The notes beneath the pieces were generated by a model. That model searched no databases. It saw nothing but the letters and a program-made list of their open reading frames with translations, and had not been told where the DNA came from. From Kibdelosporangium philippinense (GTDB taxonomy: Bacteria > Actinomycetota > Actinomycetes > Mycobacteriales > Pseudonocardiaceae), in contig NZ_JAJVCN010000002.1 of assembly GCF_021390435.2 (NCBI RefSeq), positions 558,001 to 622,000 on the forward strand: a stretch of 64,000 nucleotides of DNA. The letters run 5' to 3'. Positions 50,816-60,049 of the stretch are shown one piece after another (within the stretch, counting starts at the first letter, position 1; every line of letters starts with the position of its first letter). The translations under genes and the position numbers were made by a program.

Positions 50816-51343
50816 ATGTACTGGAATCCCTTGCCGGCCATTCACGAACTCGCGACCGGCGACTGCCTCAAAAGCGATTGGCCGAAGCGCAACTGGCGCA
50901 ACACCCCTGGGCCGTTCTACGGCGCTGAAACTGACACCTGTTGGACTGGCCGGATGAGTGCACCCAGGCACGTGATGTACGACGATGACTACGGCCAGGA
51001 GTTCATCTATCGCCAGCCCCAGAACGTCGAAGAGGTCAAGCAGGTGCTCGACGCTGCCTGGGACGACCCCTGGACTGGCTACGCCGCCGACGGCGACAAC
51101 CACTGGACACCGGCGACGGTCCGCGAGTGGTGGGCTGACCGAAGACGGCTGAGCGAATGGGCGACCGGGCTCCTCAGCAATTGGTCCATCAGTGCGAACG
51201 AGGATGAGCGTGAAGCAGCGACCGGAGCAAGGGATCTCTTGGCATACCTTGATAACGGCATGGCGGCGTACCTCAGGGGTTACGTGTTCTGGCTGTCCGA
51301 GGGACGCGAACCCGTTGCGGACGACACTTTGCCGGAGCTGTGA
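50816..51343 (+). CDS. Conserved hypothetical protein (175 residues)
   Basis: A soluble, Trp-rich (about 13 Trp) acidic protein starting MYWNPLPAIHELATGDCLKS. Blocks such as NTPGPFYGAETDTCWTG and DDDYGQEFIYRQPQN look strongly constrained. No catalytic signature recognised. Its 3' end overlaps the convergent macro-domain gene by 64 bp. I recall similar proteins in other actinomycetes without known function. Confidence 0.75.
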   Translation: MYWNPLPAIHELATGDCLKSDWPKRNWRNTPGPFYGAETDTCWTGRMSAPRHVMYDDDYGQEFIYRQPQNVEEVKQVLDAAWDDPWTGYAADGDNHWTPATVREWWADRRRLSEWATGLLSNWSISANEDEREAATGARDLLAYLDNGMAAYLRGYVFWLSEGREPVADDTLPEL

Positions 51344-51822
51344 TCCAGGAGCAACGAGTACATCTGCTCGTCGAACGCCACAAGCCGGATCACTTCAACC
51401 TTGGTCGATGTGAGCGTCGACACCGCGATCGACGCGGCTTCTGGGAGTGGATAACCGTAGACGCCGGTGGCGATCGCCGGGAAAGCGATACTGCGGACAC
51501 CGAGTTCCTCGGCTAGCAGCAGGGATTTCCGATAGCACGAAGCGAGCACGTCGGCTTCCCCATAACCACCGCCTTCCCACACCGGTCCGACCGTATGGAT
51601 CACGTACTTCACTGGCGCGAGGTCGAATGCCGGTGTCGCGATGGCCTCGCCAGGCAGGCACGGCGCAAGTGCCGCGCCTGCCTCGGCGAGCCGCGGCCCG
51701 GCAGCGTGGTGGATCGCGCCATCGACACCGCCGCCGCCCATCAGCGACTCGTTCGCCGCCGTGACAATGGCATCCACGCGTTCTTGCGTGATATCGCCAA
51801 GCACCACTTCGATCGAGGCCAT
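51280..51822 (-). CDS. Macro-domain ADP-ribose-binding protein
   Basis: A 180-residue macro domain that binds or hydrolyses ADP-ribose derivatives. Key motifs: VLGDITQERVDAIVTAANESLMGGGGVDGAIHHAAG and GVYGYPLPEAASIAV, as in O-acetyl-ADP-ribose deacetylases (YmdB type). The C-terminal tail overlaps the convergent hypothetical gene. Confidence 0.9.
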   Translation of the reverse strand: MASIEVVLGDITQERVDAIVTAANESLMGGGGVDGAIHHAAGPRLAEAGAALAPCLPGEAIATPAFDLAPVKYVIHTVGPVWEGGGYGEADVLASCYRKSLLLAEELGVRSIAFPAIATGVYGYPLPEAASIAVSTLTSTKVEVIRLVAFDEQMYSLLLDHSSGKVSSATGSRPSDSQNT

Positions 51823-51874
51823 GCCCCGATCATCGCAGCGATCGGTCCACGTGTCCGTCTAGTTCGCTGACAGC

Positions 51875-52864
51875 TCAGCGGGCCTCCGGATGGCGTGCGC
51901 GGCTTGGCGCCACACGGTCCGGTTCGTTGGGCTGCTTGGGGTACACCGGCGGCCATGGCGCGTCCATCAATCCAGCAGCCATGTCCCGGGAATGCATTTC
52001 CAGCAACGGTTCCAACGACTGTGGACGCATCGACTCCCAAGGATCGCCCAGTGCGGCCAGTCGCGCGGGCACCGAAGCCAGCGTCAGCGTCTCCGGCGAC
52101 ACCGAGTCCACTTCGGACCAGAACAGCGGCGTGGAAACCGGCCCGGTCACCTTGTCCCGCACCGACCACGCGCCGAAAACCGTCTTGTGCGGGGCATTCT
52201 GGTTGTAGTCAACGAAAATCCGCTTACCGCGTTCTTCCTTCCACCAGGCTGCGGTGATCAGGTCGGGTCTCCGGCGCTCCAACTCACGGGCCACGGCCAC
52301 CGCGGCCGACCGAACCGCGTACGAATCCCACCGAGGCTCAAGACGCATGTACACGTGCAGTCCACGCTTGCCCGTGGTCTTCAGATACCCCTCAAGCCCC
52401 AGCGACGACAGCAAAGCCCGCAACTCGTGAGCAGCCTCGACGGCCTGTGCGAACTTGGTCCCGGGCTGCGGGTCGAGGTCCAGCCGTAGCTCGTCGGCAA
52501 AGGAGGCATTGGTCGCCGTGAACGGCCACACGTGAAACCCGAGACATCCTAGGTTCACGGCCCAAGCCACATGAGCGAGGTCCGCGATGACGAGGGCGTT
52601 CGACGGGGTCCCGTTTACCGTCTGCACCACGGTCGTCTGCAACCATGGCGGGACCTTGTAGGGCACGCGCTTCTGGAAGAAGGACGGCCCGCCCGCTCCA
52701 CGCGGGAACCGCTGCATCAGGACGGGCCGTCCGCCCATCGTGCGCATCAGCGGCTCGGCCACCGCCAGGTAGTAGTTGACCAGGTCGAGCTTGGTTTCGC
52801 CGCGGTCAGGGAAGAACACCCTGTCCGGGCTCGACAGTGCCACTTCGCGTCCCGCGACCTGCAT
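51875..52864 (-). CDS. LigD polymerase-domain protein (prim-pol)
   Basis: A 329-residue stand-alone LigD-type polymerase, which fills gaps in non-homologous end joining. Seen: LSSPDRVFFPDRGETKLDLVNYY, catalytic DELRLDLDP (Asp pair), GKRGLHVYM and RIFVDYNQN. It starts at ATG 52864; upstream in-frame sequence is not family-like. No Ku or ligase gene is adjacent. Divergent from the WYL regulator with about 30 bp between starts. Confidence 0.9.
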   Translation of the reverse strand: MQVAGREVALSSPDRVFFPDRGETKLDLVNYYLAVAEPLMRTMGGRPVLMQRFPRGAGGPSFFQKRVPYKVPPWLQTTVVQTVNGTPSNALVIADLAHVAWAVNLGCLGFHVWPFTATNASFADELRLDLDPQPGTKFAQAVEAAHELRALLSSLGLEGYLKTTGKRGLHVYMRLEPRWDSYAVRSAAVAVARELERRRPDLITAAWWKEERGKRIFVDYNQNAPHKTVFGAWSVRDKVTGPVSTPLFWSEVDSVSPETLTLASVPARLAALGDPWESMRPQSLEPLLEMHSRDMAAGLMDAPWPPVYPKQPNEPDRVAPSRARHPEAR

Positions 52865-52895
52865 GTTCTCCGACGCTACCCGGCAGAATCGGGGT

Positions 52896-53861
52896 GTGCG
52901 AGCGAGTCGGTTGCTTTCGGTCCTCCTGCTGCTGCAGGCCAGGGGGCGGATGACCGCGCAGGAACTGGCCGATGAGCTGGAGGTCTCGGTCCGCACGATC
53001 TACCGGGACGTGGAGTCGCTCAGTACCGCGGGCGTGCCCGTGTACGCCGACCGCGGCCCGGCCGGTGGCTACCAACTGTTGGACGGATACCGCACGCAGC
53101 TGACCGGCATGACCACGGCTGAGGCCGAGACGTTGTTCCTCGCGGGCCTGCCTGACCAGGCCAAACAGCTCGGGCTTGGCGAGGTCCTCGCGGCCGCGCA
53201 GCTCAAGCTGATGGCCGCGCTTCCGCCCGAGCTGCGGGACAGGGCGCAGTCCATCCGGGAACGTTTCCTGCTTGACGCGCCCGGGTGGTTCCGTGAGGGC
53301 GAATCCGCGCCCTACCTCTCCGCAGTTGCCGCGGCCGTATGGGACCAGCGGTGCATCTCCGTGCGCTACCGGCGGTGGGGCAACGCTGAGGTGACCAGGC
53401 TGCTCCAGCCGCTCGGACTCGTGCTCAAGAACGGCGCCTGGTACCTCATCGCGACGAGCAAGGGCGAGCCGCGCACCTATCGGGTGTCGAGGATTCTCGC
53501 GTTGGAGCCGACCGACCAGAAGTTCGACCGGCCCGAGGACTTCGACCTCGGCAAATACTGGGAGGTCTCGGCCGAGCGCGTACAGAACACCCTGTGGCAG
53601 GGCGAAGCCACCGTCCGGCTTTCCCCGCAGGGCCGCAAGCTGGCTTTCCTGCTTGGCCCGGTCGTTGGCCGCGCGCTGCGCGACCGCGAACCCGAGCCCG
53701 ACGAGGACGGCTGGATCACCGTCACCGTGCCGATCGAGACGAACCTGCACGCCCTGCACGCCATCCTGCAGCTCGGTGCGGACGCGGAAGTCCTTGAACC
53801 ACAAGAACTCCGGGACATGTTCGCGAAAGCGGCCACGGATCTGGCGCGCCTCTACTCCTAG
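52896..53861 (+). CDS. YafY-type WYL-domain transcriptional regulator
   Basis: A 321-residue regulator: N-terminal HTH (RLLSVLLLLQARGRMTAQELADELEVSVRTIYRDVESLSTAGVPVYA), then a WYL domain (LKNGAWYLIATSKGEPRTYRVSRI) and a WCX extension. WYL domains sense nucleic-acid or nucleotide ligands, which suits its position beside the LigD-like gene. GTG 52896; upstream in-frame codons lie in the neighbour. Its stop shares CTAG with the convergent lysA-like gene. Confidence 0.88.
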   Translation: MRASRLLSVLLLLQARGRMTAQELADELEVSVRTIYRDVESLSTAGVPVYADRGPAGGYQLLDGYRTQLTGMTTAEAETLFLAGLPDQAKQLGLGEVLAAAQLKLMAALPPELRDRAQSIRERFLLDAPGWFREGESAPYLSAVAAAVWDQRCISVRYRRWGNAEVTRLLQPLGLVLKNGAWYLIATSKGEPRTYRVSRILALEPTDQKFDRPEDFDLGKYWEVSAERVQNTLWQGEATVRLSPQGRKLAFLLGPVVGRALRDREPEPDEDGWITVTVPIETNLHALHAILQLGADAEVLEPQELRDMFAKAATDLARLYS

Positions 53862-55174
53862 CCGACGTCGCGTGCCATCAGGTCCTCTTCGGTTTCCCGG
53901 CGCACCAGAGGCCGCGCGTAGCCGTCGCACACCCCAATGATCGGTGGACGGCAGACCTGGTTGTAATTCGAAGCAAGGGAGTGGTGGTACGCGCCGGTCA
54001 CCGGCACCGCGAGCACATCGCCCGCGTGCACATCAGCGGGGAGTGGGACGTCAGCGGCGATGATATCCCCTGCCTCGCAATGCCTTCCGACGACCGAGAC
54101 CGTCCGAAGTGGAGCACGGGAGTTCCGGCCAGCGAGCCGTACCAGGTAACGGGCGCCGTACAGCGACGCACGCATGTTGTCGCTCATCCCGCCGTCCACT
54201 GCGACGTACGAGCCTTTCACCGTGATGACACGGTAAAGCGTCACACCCGCGTTGGCGACGAGGGCGCGACCGGGCTCGATCGTCAGCCGAGGCGTCGGTA
54301 GCCCGAGCGAAGAAGCTGTGTAGCTGATCGCGACCTGTACTCGTTGCGCATACCCGACCAGGTCGAACTCCTGCTCGCCCGGCAGATAGGGCACGGCGTG
54401 GCCGCCGCCGAGGTCCAGCGAACGCAGCACGATCCCGTGCCGGTCGCGGATCTCACCCATGAACTCGACCATCCGCCGGGCGGCGAGCTCGAAACTGGCC
54501 ACAGACCTGATCTGCGACCCGATATGGCAGTGCAGTCCATCCAGCCGCAGACCTGGCTGCGCCAGTACGGCCGAGACCGCGGTCATGGCGTCTCGCAACG
54601 GAAAACCGAACTTCTGGTTCTCCACTCCTGTCGCGATCGCCTTGTGCGTGTGCCCGTCGACGCCCGGCGTCACCCGGACGAGCACACGCTGCGGATGTCG
54701 TGCCAACGAGCCAAGCTGCTCGATCTCGTCGAGTGAGTCGACCACGATCCGCCCAACCTCGTACTCCAGCGCCGCCTTCCAGTCCTCAGTGGTTTTCACG
54801 TTGCCATGCAGCAGGATCCGCTCGGCAGGGAACCCGACCGCACGAGCGATCGCCAGCTCACCCGCAGAGCAGACGTCCAGTGAAAGTCCTGCTTCGGCCA
54901 TCCAGCGCAGCACGGCCCGGCAAGTCAGCGACTTGCCCGCGTAGGCGATCTCGAAGCCAGGCAGCGCGGCCTGATACGCCGCACACCGGCGCCGAACTTC
55001 GTCCTCGTCAAGAATGTATGCAGGGGTGCCGAACCGTGCGGCAAGCTCAGAGGCCGAAATGCCTGCGATGGACAGTCCGTCGGCCGTGGCGACGGTACTG
55101 CGCGGCCAGACATCCGGCTCGAGTTTTGTATGCAGCGAGCGGCCCAGACTCGGGAGCACATCGGTAAGAGTCAC
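53858..55174 (-). CDS. lysA: Diaminopimelate decarboxylase-like protein
   Basis: A 438-residue fold-type III PLP decarboxylase. The PLP Lys is in IAYAGKSLTCRAVLRW, with HCHIGSQI, EPGRALVANAG and the C-terminal VVGRHCEAGDIIA/ GAYHHSLASNYN substrate motifs of LysA. It makes lysine from meso-diaminopimelate. Whether this is the main lysA or a paralogue cannot be told here; typical neighbours (argS, hom, thrC) are absent, which favours a paralogue. Confidence 0.85.
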   Translation of the reverse strand: MTLTDVLPSLGRSLHTKLEPDVWPRSTVATADGLSIAGISASELAARFGTPAYILDEDEVRRRCAAYQAALPGFEIAYAGKSLTCRAVLRWMAEAGLSLDVCSAGELAIARAVGFPAERILLHGNVKTTEDWKAALEYEVGRIVVDSLDEIEQLGSLARHPQRVLVRVTPGVDGHTHKAIATGVENQKFGFPLRDAMTAVSAVLAQPGLRLDGLHCHIGSQIRSVASFELAARRMVEFMGEIRDRHGIVLRSLDLGGGHAVPYLPGEQEFDLVGYAQRVQVAISYTASSLGLPTPRLTIEPGRALVANAGVTLYRVITVKGSYVAVDGGMSDNMRASLYGARYLVRLAGRNSRAPLRTVSVVGRHCEAGDIIAADVPLPADVHAGDVLAVPVTGAYHHSLASNYNQVCRPPIIGVCDGYARPLVRRETEEDLMARDVG

Positions 55175-55287
55175 TCCACCACAACAGCGCGATTCGGGCG
55201 CGGTGGCGTCAAGTGCGACGCGGTCATGACGACTCGACGGCCCTTGTTAGCGCGATCTTGACAGTGAGGTGACGCCGGCCACTGTGA

Positions 55288-55722
55288 TCAGGGCTTGCTC
55301 GCATAGTCAGCCAGCGCGTGTGCGAACTCGTCGGTCAGCTTGTGCAGCGCGCGCCGGTAAATCCAGCCCATGCCGGGCACTTTCGGCCGGAACGACGTGT
55401 GCCAGCGGATGTCCGTGCCGTCGCCGCTCGGCGTCAGGTCGATGTCGGCGCGGTAGCCCCTCAATGGCAGCCCGGACAGCAGGACGTAGCTGAACCGTTT
55501 GTCCTGCACCAGTTCGGCGACCTGCTCGCGCATCTTGTAGCGGCCAGTGAAGAAGTTGCGGATCGCGCCGACGCTCTCCGGCTCCGGTGAGCTGGGCTTT
55601 TCCAGTTCGAACCGCTCGAGCTTCGACCAGACCGGCCAGGTTGAGCCGTTGCGTAAGAGGGCGTAGATCCGGCTCGGTGTGGCCGTCGAATGGGCGACGA
55701 CCTCGAATTCCTGCTTCGCCAT
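55288..55722 (-). CDS. SRPBCC (START-like) family protein
   Basis: A 144-residue START/polyketide-cyclase-like protein beginning EFEVVAHSTATPSRIYALLRNGSTWPVWSKL and ending with an amphipathic helix (RALHKLTDEFAHALADYA). The fold binds hydrophobic ligands; the ligand is unknown. Its ATG lies in the palindromic operator shared with the divergent TetR gene. Confidence 0.85.
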   Translation of the reverse strand: MAKQEFEVVAHSTATPSRIYALLRNGSTWPVWSKLERFELEKPSSPEPESVGAIRNFFTGRYKMREQVAELVQDKRFSYVLLSGLPLRGYRADIDLTPSGDGTDIRWHTSFRPKVPGMGWIYRRALHKLTDEFAHALADYASKP

Positions 55723-55745
55723 GTACCAGATGGTACATGTACCAT
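55721..55745. promoter_or_regulatory. Overlapping palindromic operator between SRPBCC and TetR genes
   Basis: Two perfect dyads overlap: ATGTACCA-GA-TGGTACAT (55721-55738) and ATGGTACATGTACCAT (55730-55745). They cover the start codon of the SRPBCC gene and the region just before the TetR ATG at 55754, so TetR binding would shut both genes. Confidence 0.75.
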
Positions 55746-55753
55746 GCGGTTCA

Positions 55754-56335
55754 ATGGTAGACGCGAAGCAACGGCTGTTGTCCGCGGCAGTGGACCACGT
55801 GGCCGAACATGGAGTCGGTGAGCAGAGCCTGCGCCAGATCGCCGCCGCGCTCGGGACCAGTCATCGGATGCTGATCTATCACTTCGGTTCGAAAGAGGGC
55901 CTGCTCGTGGAGATCATCAAGGCGGTCGAAGCGCGTCAACGCGAAGTACTGGCCGACTTGGCGCACGAGCCGGGTGAGTCGGCCGGTGACATGGGACGAC
56001 GGTTCTGGAAGCGGATCTCCGACCCGGCACTGTGGCCGAACATCCGGCTGTTTTTCGAGGTCTACGGCCAGGCGCTGCAAGGCAGACCAGGCACGACACA
56101 CCTGCTGGACGACGTGGTCCACGCATGGCTCGACCCGGTCATCGCGGTCGGCGTGGCCCAAGGCTTGTCCGAAGAGGACGCTCGGGTGACGGCCCGCCTC
56201 GGGCTCGCGGTGACCCGTGGGCTGCTGCTTGACCTGCTGGCCACGGGCGATCGCGAGGCGGTGGACGCGGCGATGGAGCGCTACATCGTCAGCTACGAGG
56301 CTCAGCTGCCTGGTCGGGCCAGCCCGCTTTCGTAG
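55754..56335 (+). CDS. TetR family transcriptional regulator
   Basis: A 193-residue regulator: HTH in LLSAAVDHVAEHGVGEQSLRQIAAALGTSHRMLIYHFGSKEGLL, then a helical ligand domain. ATG 55754 is chosen since upstream in-frame codons run through the operator and neighbour. Its 3' end overlaps the convergent response regulator gene by 34 bp. Probably represses itself and the divergent SRPBCC gene. Confidence 0.9.
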   Translation: MVDAKQRLLSAAVDHVAEHGVGEQSLRQIAAALGTSHRMLIYHFGSKEGLLVEIIKAVEARQREVLADLAHEPGESAGDMGRRFWKRISDPALWPNIRLFFEVYGQALQGRPGTTHLLDDVVHAWLDPVIAVGVAQGLSEEDARVTARLGLAVTRGLLLDLLATGDREAVDAAMERYIVSYEAQLPGRASPLS

Positions 56336-56940
56336 GCCAGCACCACGGCGTGCGTCCGGTCGCGGGCGTTGATCTTGGTGAACAGCCGGGAGACGTAGGT
56401 CTTCACGGTCGCCGGAGTGAGGTCCAGTTCCGTCGCGATCTCGGTGTTCGTCCGCCCTTTCGCGACCAGCCTGAGCAACCTGGTGTCCTGTTCGGACAGC
56501 TCGGGCAGTTTCACGCCGCCGGGCAGCGCGACGCTGTCCAGTAGACGCCGGGTGACTGACGGCGAAAGCACGGCGTCGCCTGCGTTGATCGATCTGATGG
56601 CCTCGATGACGTGCTCGGGTGGGGCATCCTTGACCAGGAAACCGCTGGCACCAGCCCGCAACGCGGCGTGGACGTTGTCGTCGTGGTCGTAGGTCGTGAG
56701 CATCAGGACCCTGGTCGTGGTGTCCTTGGCCAAGATCTGTTTCGCGGCTTCGATTCCGTCGAGGCGCGGCATCCGGATGTCGAGCAGAACCACGTCAGGC
56801 CGCAATTCCTCTGTCGCGGCAATGGCTTCGGCACCGTCGGCGGCCTCGCCGACCACGGACAGGTCCGGTTCGGACTCGACGGCCATCCGCAGGCCCATCC
56901 GCACAATGGGCGCGTCGTCGCAGATCAGGACGGTGATCAT
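56302..56940 (-). CDS. NarL-family response regulator
   Basis: A 212-residue complete response regulator: receiver with DD pair (ICDDAPIVR), phospho-Asp in VVLLDIRMPRLDG and Lys in FLVKDAPPE; C-terminal LuxR HTH (LSEQDTRLLRLVAKGRTNTEIATELDLTPATVKTYVSRLFTKI). It overlaps the kinase gene upstream by four bases. Serves here as the intact reference for the truncated regulator at 9485-9883. Confidence 0.93.
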   Translation of the reverse strand: MITVLICDDAPIVRMGLRMAVESEPDLSVVGEAADGAEAIAATEELRPDVVLLDIRMPRLDGIEAAKQILAKDTTTRVLMLTTYDHDDNVHAALRAGASGFLVKDAPPEHVIEAIRSINAGDAVLSPSVTRRLLDSVALPGGVKLPELSEQDTRLLRLVAKGRTNTEIATELDLTPATVKTYVSRLFTKINARDRTHAVVLAYESGLARPGS

Positions 56941-58046
56941 GACGGCACCGGGAAGATCGCGCGGACTGACCAGCCGCCTTCCGGCCGTGGACCGGCGCGT
57001 AGCGCGCCACCGGCGAGCTCGGCCCTCTCCCGCATCCCGGTCACGCCATGGCCAGGGTTGACCACGCCGCCTTCGCCGTCGTCCGTGATCTGCAGTTCGA
57101 ACGCGTCCGGCCAGTACTTCACGCTGATCCTGGCGGCTTTCACGCCGGAGTGCCGCATGACGTTGGTCAAGGACTCCTGCACGATCCGGAAGGCGGCGGC
57201 GCCCGCCGTCAACGGCATGCGGATGGGCTGGCCGTCGATGTCGACCTGCACATCCAGGCCGGTCTGCCGGGCTTCGTCGACCAAAGTAGACAGATGGTCG
57301 ATGGTGCGGACGCTGCCTTCTTGGATCGAGTCGAGCAGCATTCTGTTCTCCGCCATGCCTTTCCGGCTGACATCCTCGATCTTGGCGAGCGCGGTGGCCG
57401 CGGCCTCGGGGTTGGTCTCGGCGATCTTGCGGCCGCCGCCAGCGAGGACGACCATGCCGCTCATCGTGTGCGCCAACATATCGTGCAGCTCCCTGGCGAT
57501 CCGGGCCCGCTCCTCCGCTGCGGCTTGCGCGGCAACGGCTTCTCGCTCACGTTCCAGCTGCGCTGTGCGTTCCTCCAGTTCGGTGAGGTACGCGCGCTTG
57601 GTTCGGTGGTAGCGGCCAAGAAGCCACGCGGTGCCGACCCAGCCGAAGGCAAGCAGGGCAGTGATCGCGTACGGCTGTTTCGTCTCGGCGGTCACCAGGA
57701 AACTCATCAGGACGATCACCGCGACGGTCACCCCGATCAGGCCGAGGACCGTCTTCGTCGGCTCGACCTTGATCGAGTACGCGGCCAGTCCGTACAGCGG
57801 TATCCACGTGATCACCACGAGCGGGCCACCGGAATCCCAGTGCCACAACAAAGACGCGATGAACGCCACGGCGGTCACCATGAAGATCGCCACGGGAAAC
57901 CGGCGGCGCCAGACCAACAGCAGGCTGCCGACGATCGTGACGGCCATGGCCAGCCAGCGGTCCCAGTAGAGGGTGGCCAGGACGGCAGCGAGGAACACGG
58001 CAAGCGCGATGTCCTGGCGGCGTTCGGTCCACATGGGCTCAACCAT
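56937..58046 (-). CDS. NarL-system sensor histidine kinase
   Basis: A 369-residue kinase with four to five N-terminal membrane helices, a coiled coil, the HisKA_3 phospho-acceptor (ARIARELHDMLAHTMSGM) and a HATPase domain (IVQESLTNVMRHSG; DDGEGG; GHGVTGMRERAELAGG). Signal unknown. Divergent from the secreted S9 peptidase gene, which may be a target. Confidence 0.92.
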   Translation of the reverse strand: MVEPMWTERRQDIALAVFLAAVLATLYWDRWLAMAVTIVGSLLLVWRRRFPVAIFMVTAVAFIASLLWHWDSGGPLVVITWIPLYGLAAYSIKVEPTKTVLGLIGVTVAVIVLMSFLVTAETKQPYAITALLAFGWVGTAWLLGRYHRTKRAYLTELEERTAQLEREREAVAAQAAAEERARIARELHDMLAHTMSGMVVLAGGGRKIAETNPEAAATALAKIEDVSRKGMAENRMLLDSIQEGSVRTIDHLSTLVDEARQTGLDVQVDIDGQPIRMPLTAGAAAFRIVQESLTNVMRHSGVKAARISVKYWPDAFELQITDDGEGGVVNPGHGVTGMRERAELAGGALRAGPRPEGGWSVRAIFPVPS

Positions 58047-58170
58047 AAGCCCATCAACCCCGGTAAACCCGAACCATCAACCCCAGTCAATACCAACTTC
58101 AGACCACAGACAGATGCGAAGCCCCACCCGAACTTCCTAACGTGGAATCAACGAACTCGGGGGAAAAACC

Positions 58171-59934
58171 ATGAGAAAACCCATCACGCTAGCCCTACTG
58201 ATCCTTGCCGCAGCCCTGCTGCCCAGCGTGCCCGCATCGGCGTCCGCACGTGCGATGGAAGTAAGAGACGTCGTAGAGGTCAGGCAGATCCCGGAAACCC
58301 GGATCTCGCCCGACGGTCGACAAGTCGCCTTTCTGGTGACCGAACCGTCGGTCGCCACGCACACAGTGACCAGCCGGATCATGGTCGCGGACTTCGACCG
58401 ACCGGACCGGGCCAGATCGGTCTACGCGGGCGACCGGGTGACCGACCTCGGCTGGCACGGCAACTCGATCACGTTCCTTACCGCCATGGACGGCGCCGAC
58501 GAGGTCTGGTCGGTACCGGCTGCCGGTGGCAGACCCCGCAAGCTGTTCGACGCACCCGTGCCAGCGGTCCCGATCGGCGGGCAGCGGTTCGCGTTCTACA
58601 ACTCGAACACCCCGGCCCACGACGCGAAAATCCTTCGGCACCAATGGTCTCCCGACGGACGCAGCCTCGCGTTCATCACACCGCACCTGGTGAAGCCGGA
58701 CACCAGTGGTGGCGTGGTGTACGACGAAGCGAAGTACGGCATCCAGTCCATTGTGGAAGGCCAATACGGCTCGGCGCGGGTCGGCGTATGGGTATGGGAG
58801 GCTGGTCGTCCTCGGCACCTGACCGACGTGGACCTTGGCCCGCAGGGCGGTCTCGGTCCGTTGGTGGCGTGGTCAGCGGATAGCGATCGGTTGGAACTGG
58901 CTTTCCGAGGCAAGTCCTGGGTAGTCGACGTCCGAACCGGCGGGCAGGTCAACACGCCCCTTTCGACGCCACCCGCGCGACAGTCACTGGCTTCGGACAA
59001 CCTCAGCGCGTTCTCCTACGCGGCAAACCGAGCCGCCGCTGTCCGTCAGTCCTGGAGCTCGCCACCACGGTTGGTGGTGATGGAGGGGCAGACAATCCGC
59101 GAAGGGCACAATCCCAACGCGCAATTCGCCAGCATCCAGTTCCAGCCTCCCGTCGCAGCACAGTGGACAGACCCGCATGGCCACAAAGCTGGCGGGTACC
59201 AAATCGTCCCGCCACAATGCCGGTCAACGAGATGTCCGACCGTCGTCATCACGCATGGCGGGGACGCGGCCCGAAACGGGTTCATGTCGGAAGCCCACGA
59301 ATGGCAGTACCCGTCACAGCTCTTCGCTGCCAAGGGATTCGTCGTACTGGGGGTCGATGAATCACCCACCGCACCAGGTGGCCCCGGCAAGGACTGGCCC
59401 GAAACCCTGCGCAACATGCTAGAGCCCGTAACCATGATGGAAGCCGCGGTGCGCCAAGGCATCGACGCCGGATTCGTGGATCCAGGCCGCGTCGGCATCG
59501 CAGGCTACAGCCGCGGCGCTGAGGTCAGCCAACTCGCTGCAGCCCATTCCTCCATGTTCAAGGCAGTCTCCGCAGGCGAAGGCGGCAACGGCACAGTCGG
59601 ATACTGGCTCCTCGGCGCCCAGAACCCAAACGTGGCCGAACGGGCAAAGCAAGTCTTCGGCGGCTCACCCGTGGACCCACAAGCAGCGGAACACTGGCAG
59701 CAGTACGCCGCCGACTTACGCGCCGCCCAGATCCGTACACCGATGTTGCTCCAGGCAGCGTCATTCAACGCAGTAGCAAACCTGGAACTCCGCGCCTACC
59801 TCAAAGCCCAGGGAGTGCCCGTGGAACTGATCGTGTTCCCCGGCGAAACCCACATCTTCCACCAACCAGCGCACCGCGCAGCAGCAATGACCCAGAACTT
59901 AACCTGGTTCGACCGCTGGCTCGCCTCGGCATAA
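58171..59934 (+). CDS. Secreted S9 (prolyl oligopeptidase-like) peptidase
   Basis: A 587-residue secreted protein with a signal peptide (LALLILAAALLPSVPASASA), an N-terminal beta-propeller-like region starting VEVRQIPETRISPDGRQVAFLV, and a C-terminal alpha/beta-hydrolase domain with nucleophile GIAGYSRGAEVSQL and catalytic His in FPGETHIFHQP. The layout and the SPDG/GAEV motifs recall S9 enzymes including lasso-peptide isopeptidases, but no lasso precursor or cyclase genes are adjacent. Substrate unknown. Confidence 0.85.
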   Translation: MRKPITLALLILAAALLPSVPASASARAMEVRDVVEVRQIPETRISPDGRQVAFLVTEPSVATHTVTSRIMVADFDRPDRARSVYAGDRVTDLGWHGNSITFLTAMDGADEVWSVPAAGGRPRKLFDAPVPAVPIGGQRFAFYNSNTPAHDAKILRHQWSPDGRSLAFITPHLVKPDTSGGVVYDEAKYGIQSIVEGQYGSARVGVWVWEAGRPRHLTDVDLGPQGGLGPLVAWSADSDRLELAFRGKSWVVDVRTGGQVNTPLSTPPARQSLASDNLSAFSYAANRAAAVRQSWSSPPRLVVMEGQTIREGHNPNAQFASIQFQPPVAAQWTDPHGHKAGGYQIVPPQCRSTRCPTVVITHGGDAARNGFMSEAHEWQYPSQLFAAKGFVVLGVDESPTAPGGPGKDWPETLRNMLEPVTMMEAAVRQGIDAGFVDPGRVGIAGYSRGAEVSQLAAAHSSMFKAVSAGEGGNGTVGYWLLGAQNPNVAERAKQVFGGSPVDPQAAEHWQQYAADLRAAQIRTPMLLQAASFNAVANLELRAYLKAQGVPVELIVFPGETHIFHQPAHRAAAMTQNLTWFDRWLASA

Positions 59935-60049
59935 GCACACCCGCGTGCCGAGCGACCGGACTGCCGGACGCGATCACGGCCGTGTGACCACGAACGATCA
60001 CACAGACGTGCATCGTGCATGTGCTTCCGCTATGCCGGGCGGCAGCATC

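Noticed and set aside
57048..58883. 611-codon plus-strand ORF across the kinase gene and into the S9 peptidase
   Set aside because: It is antisense to the kinase and out of frame with the peptidase, both of which have unambiguous motifs.
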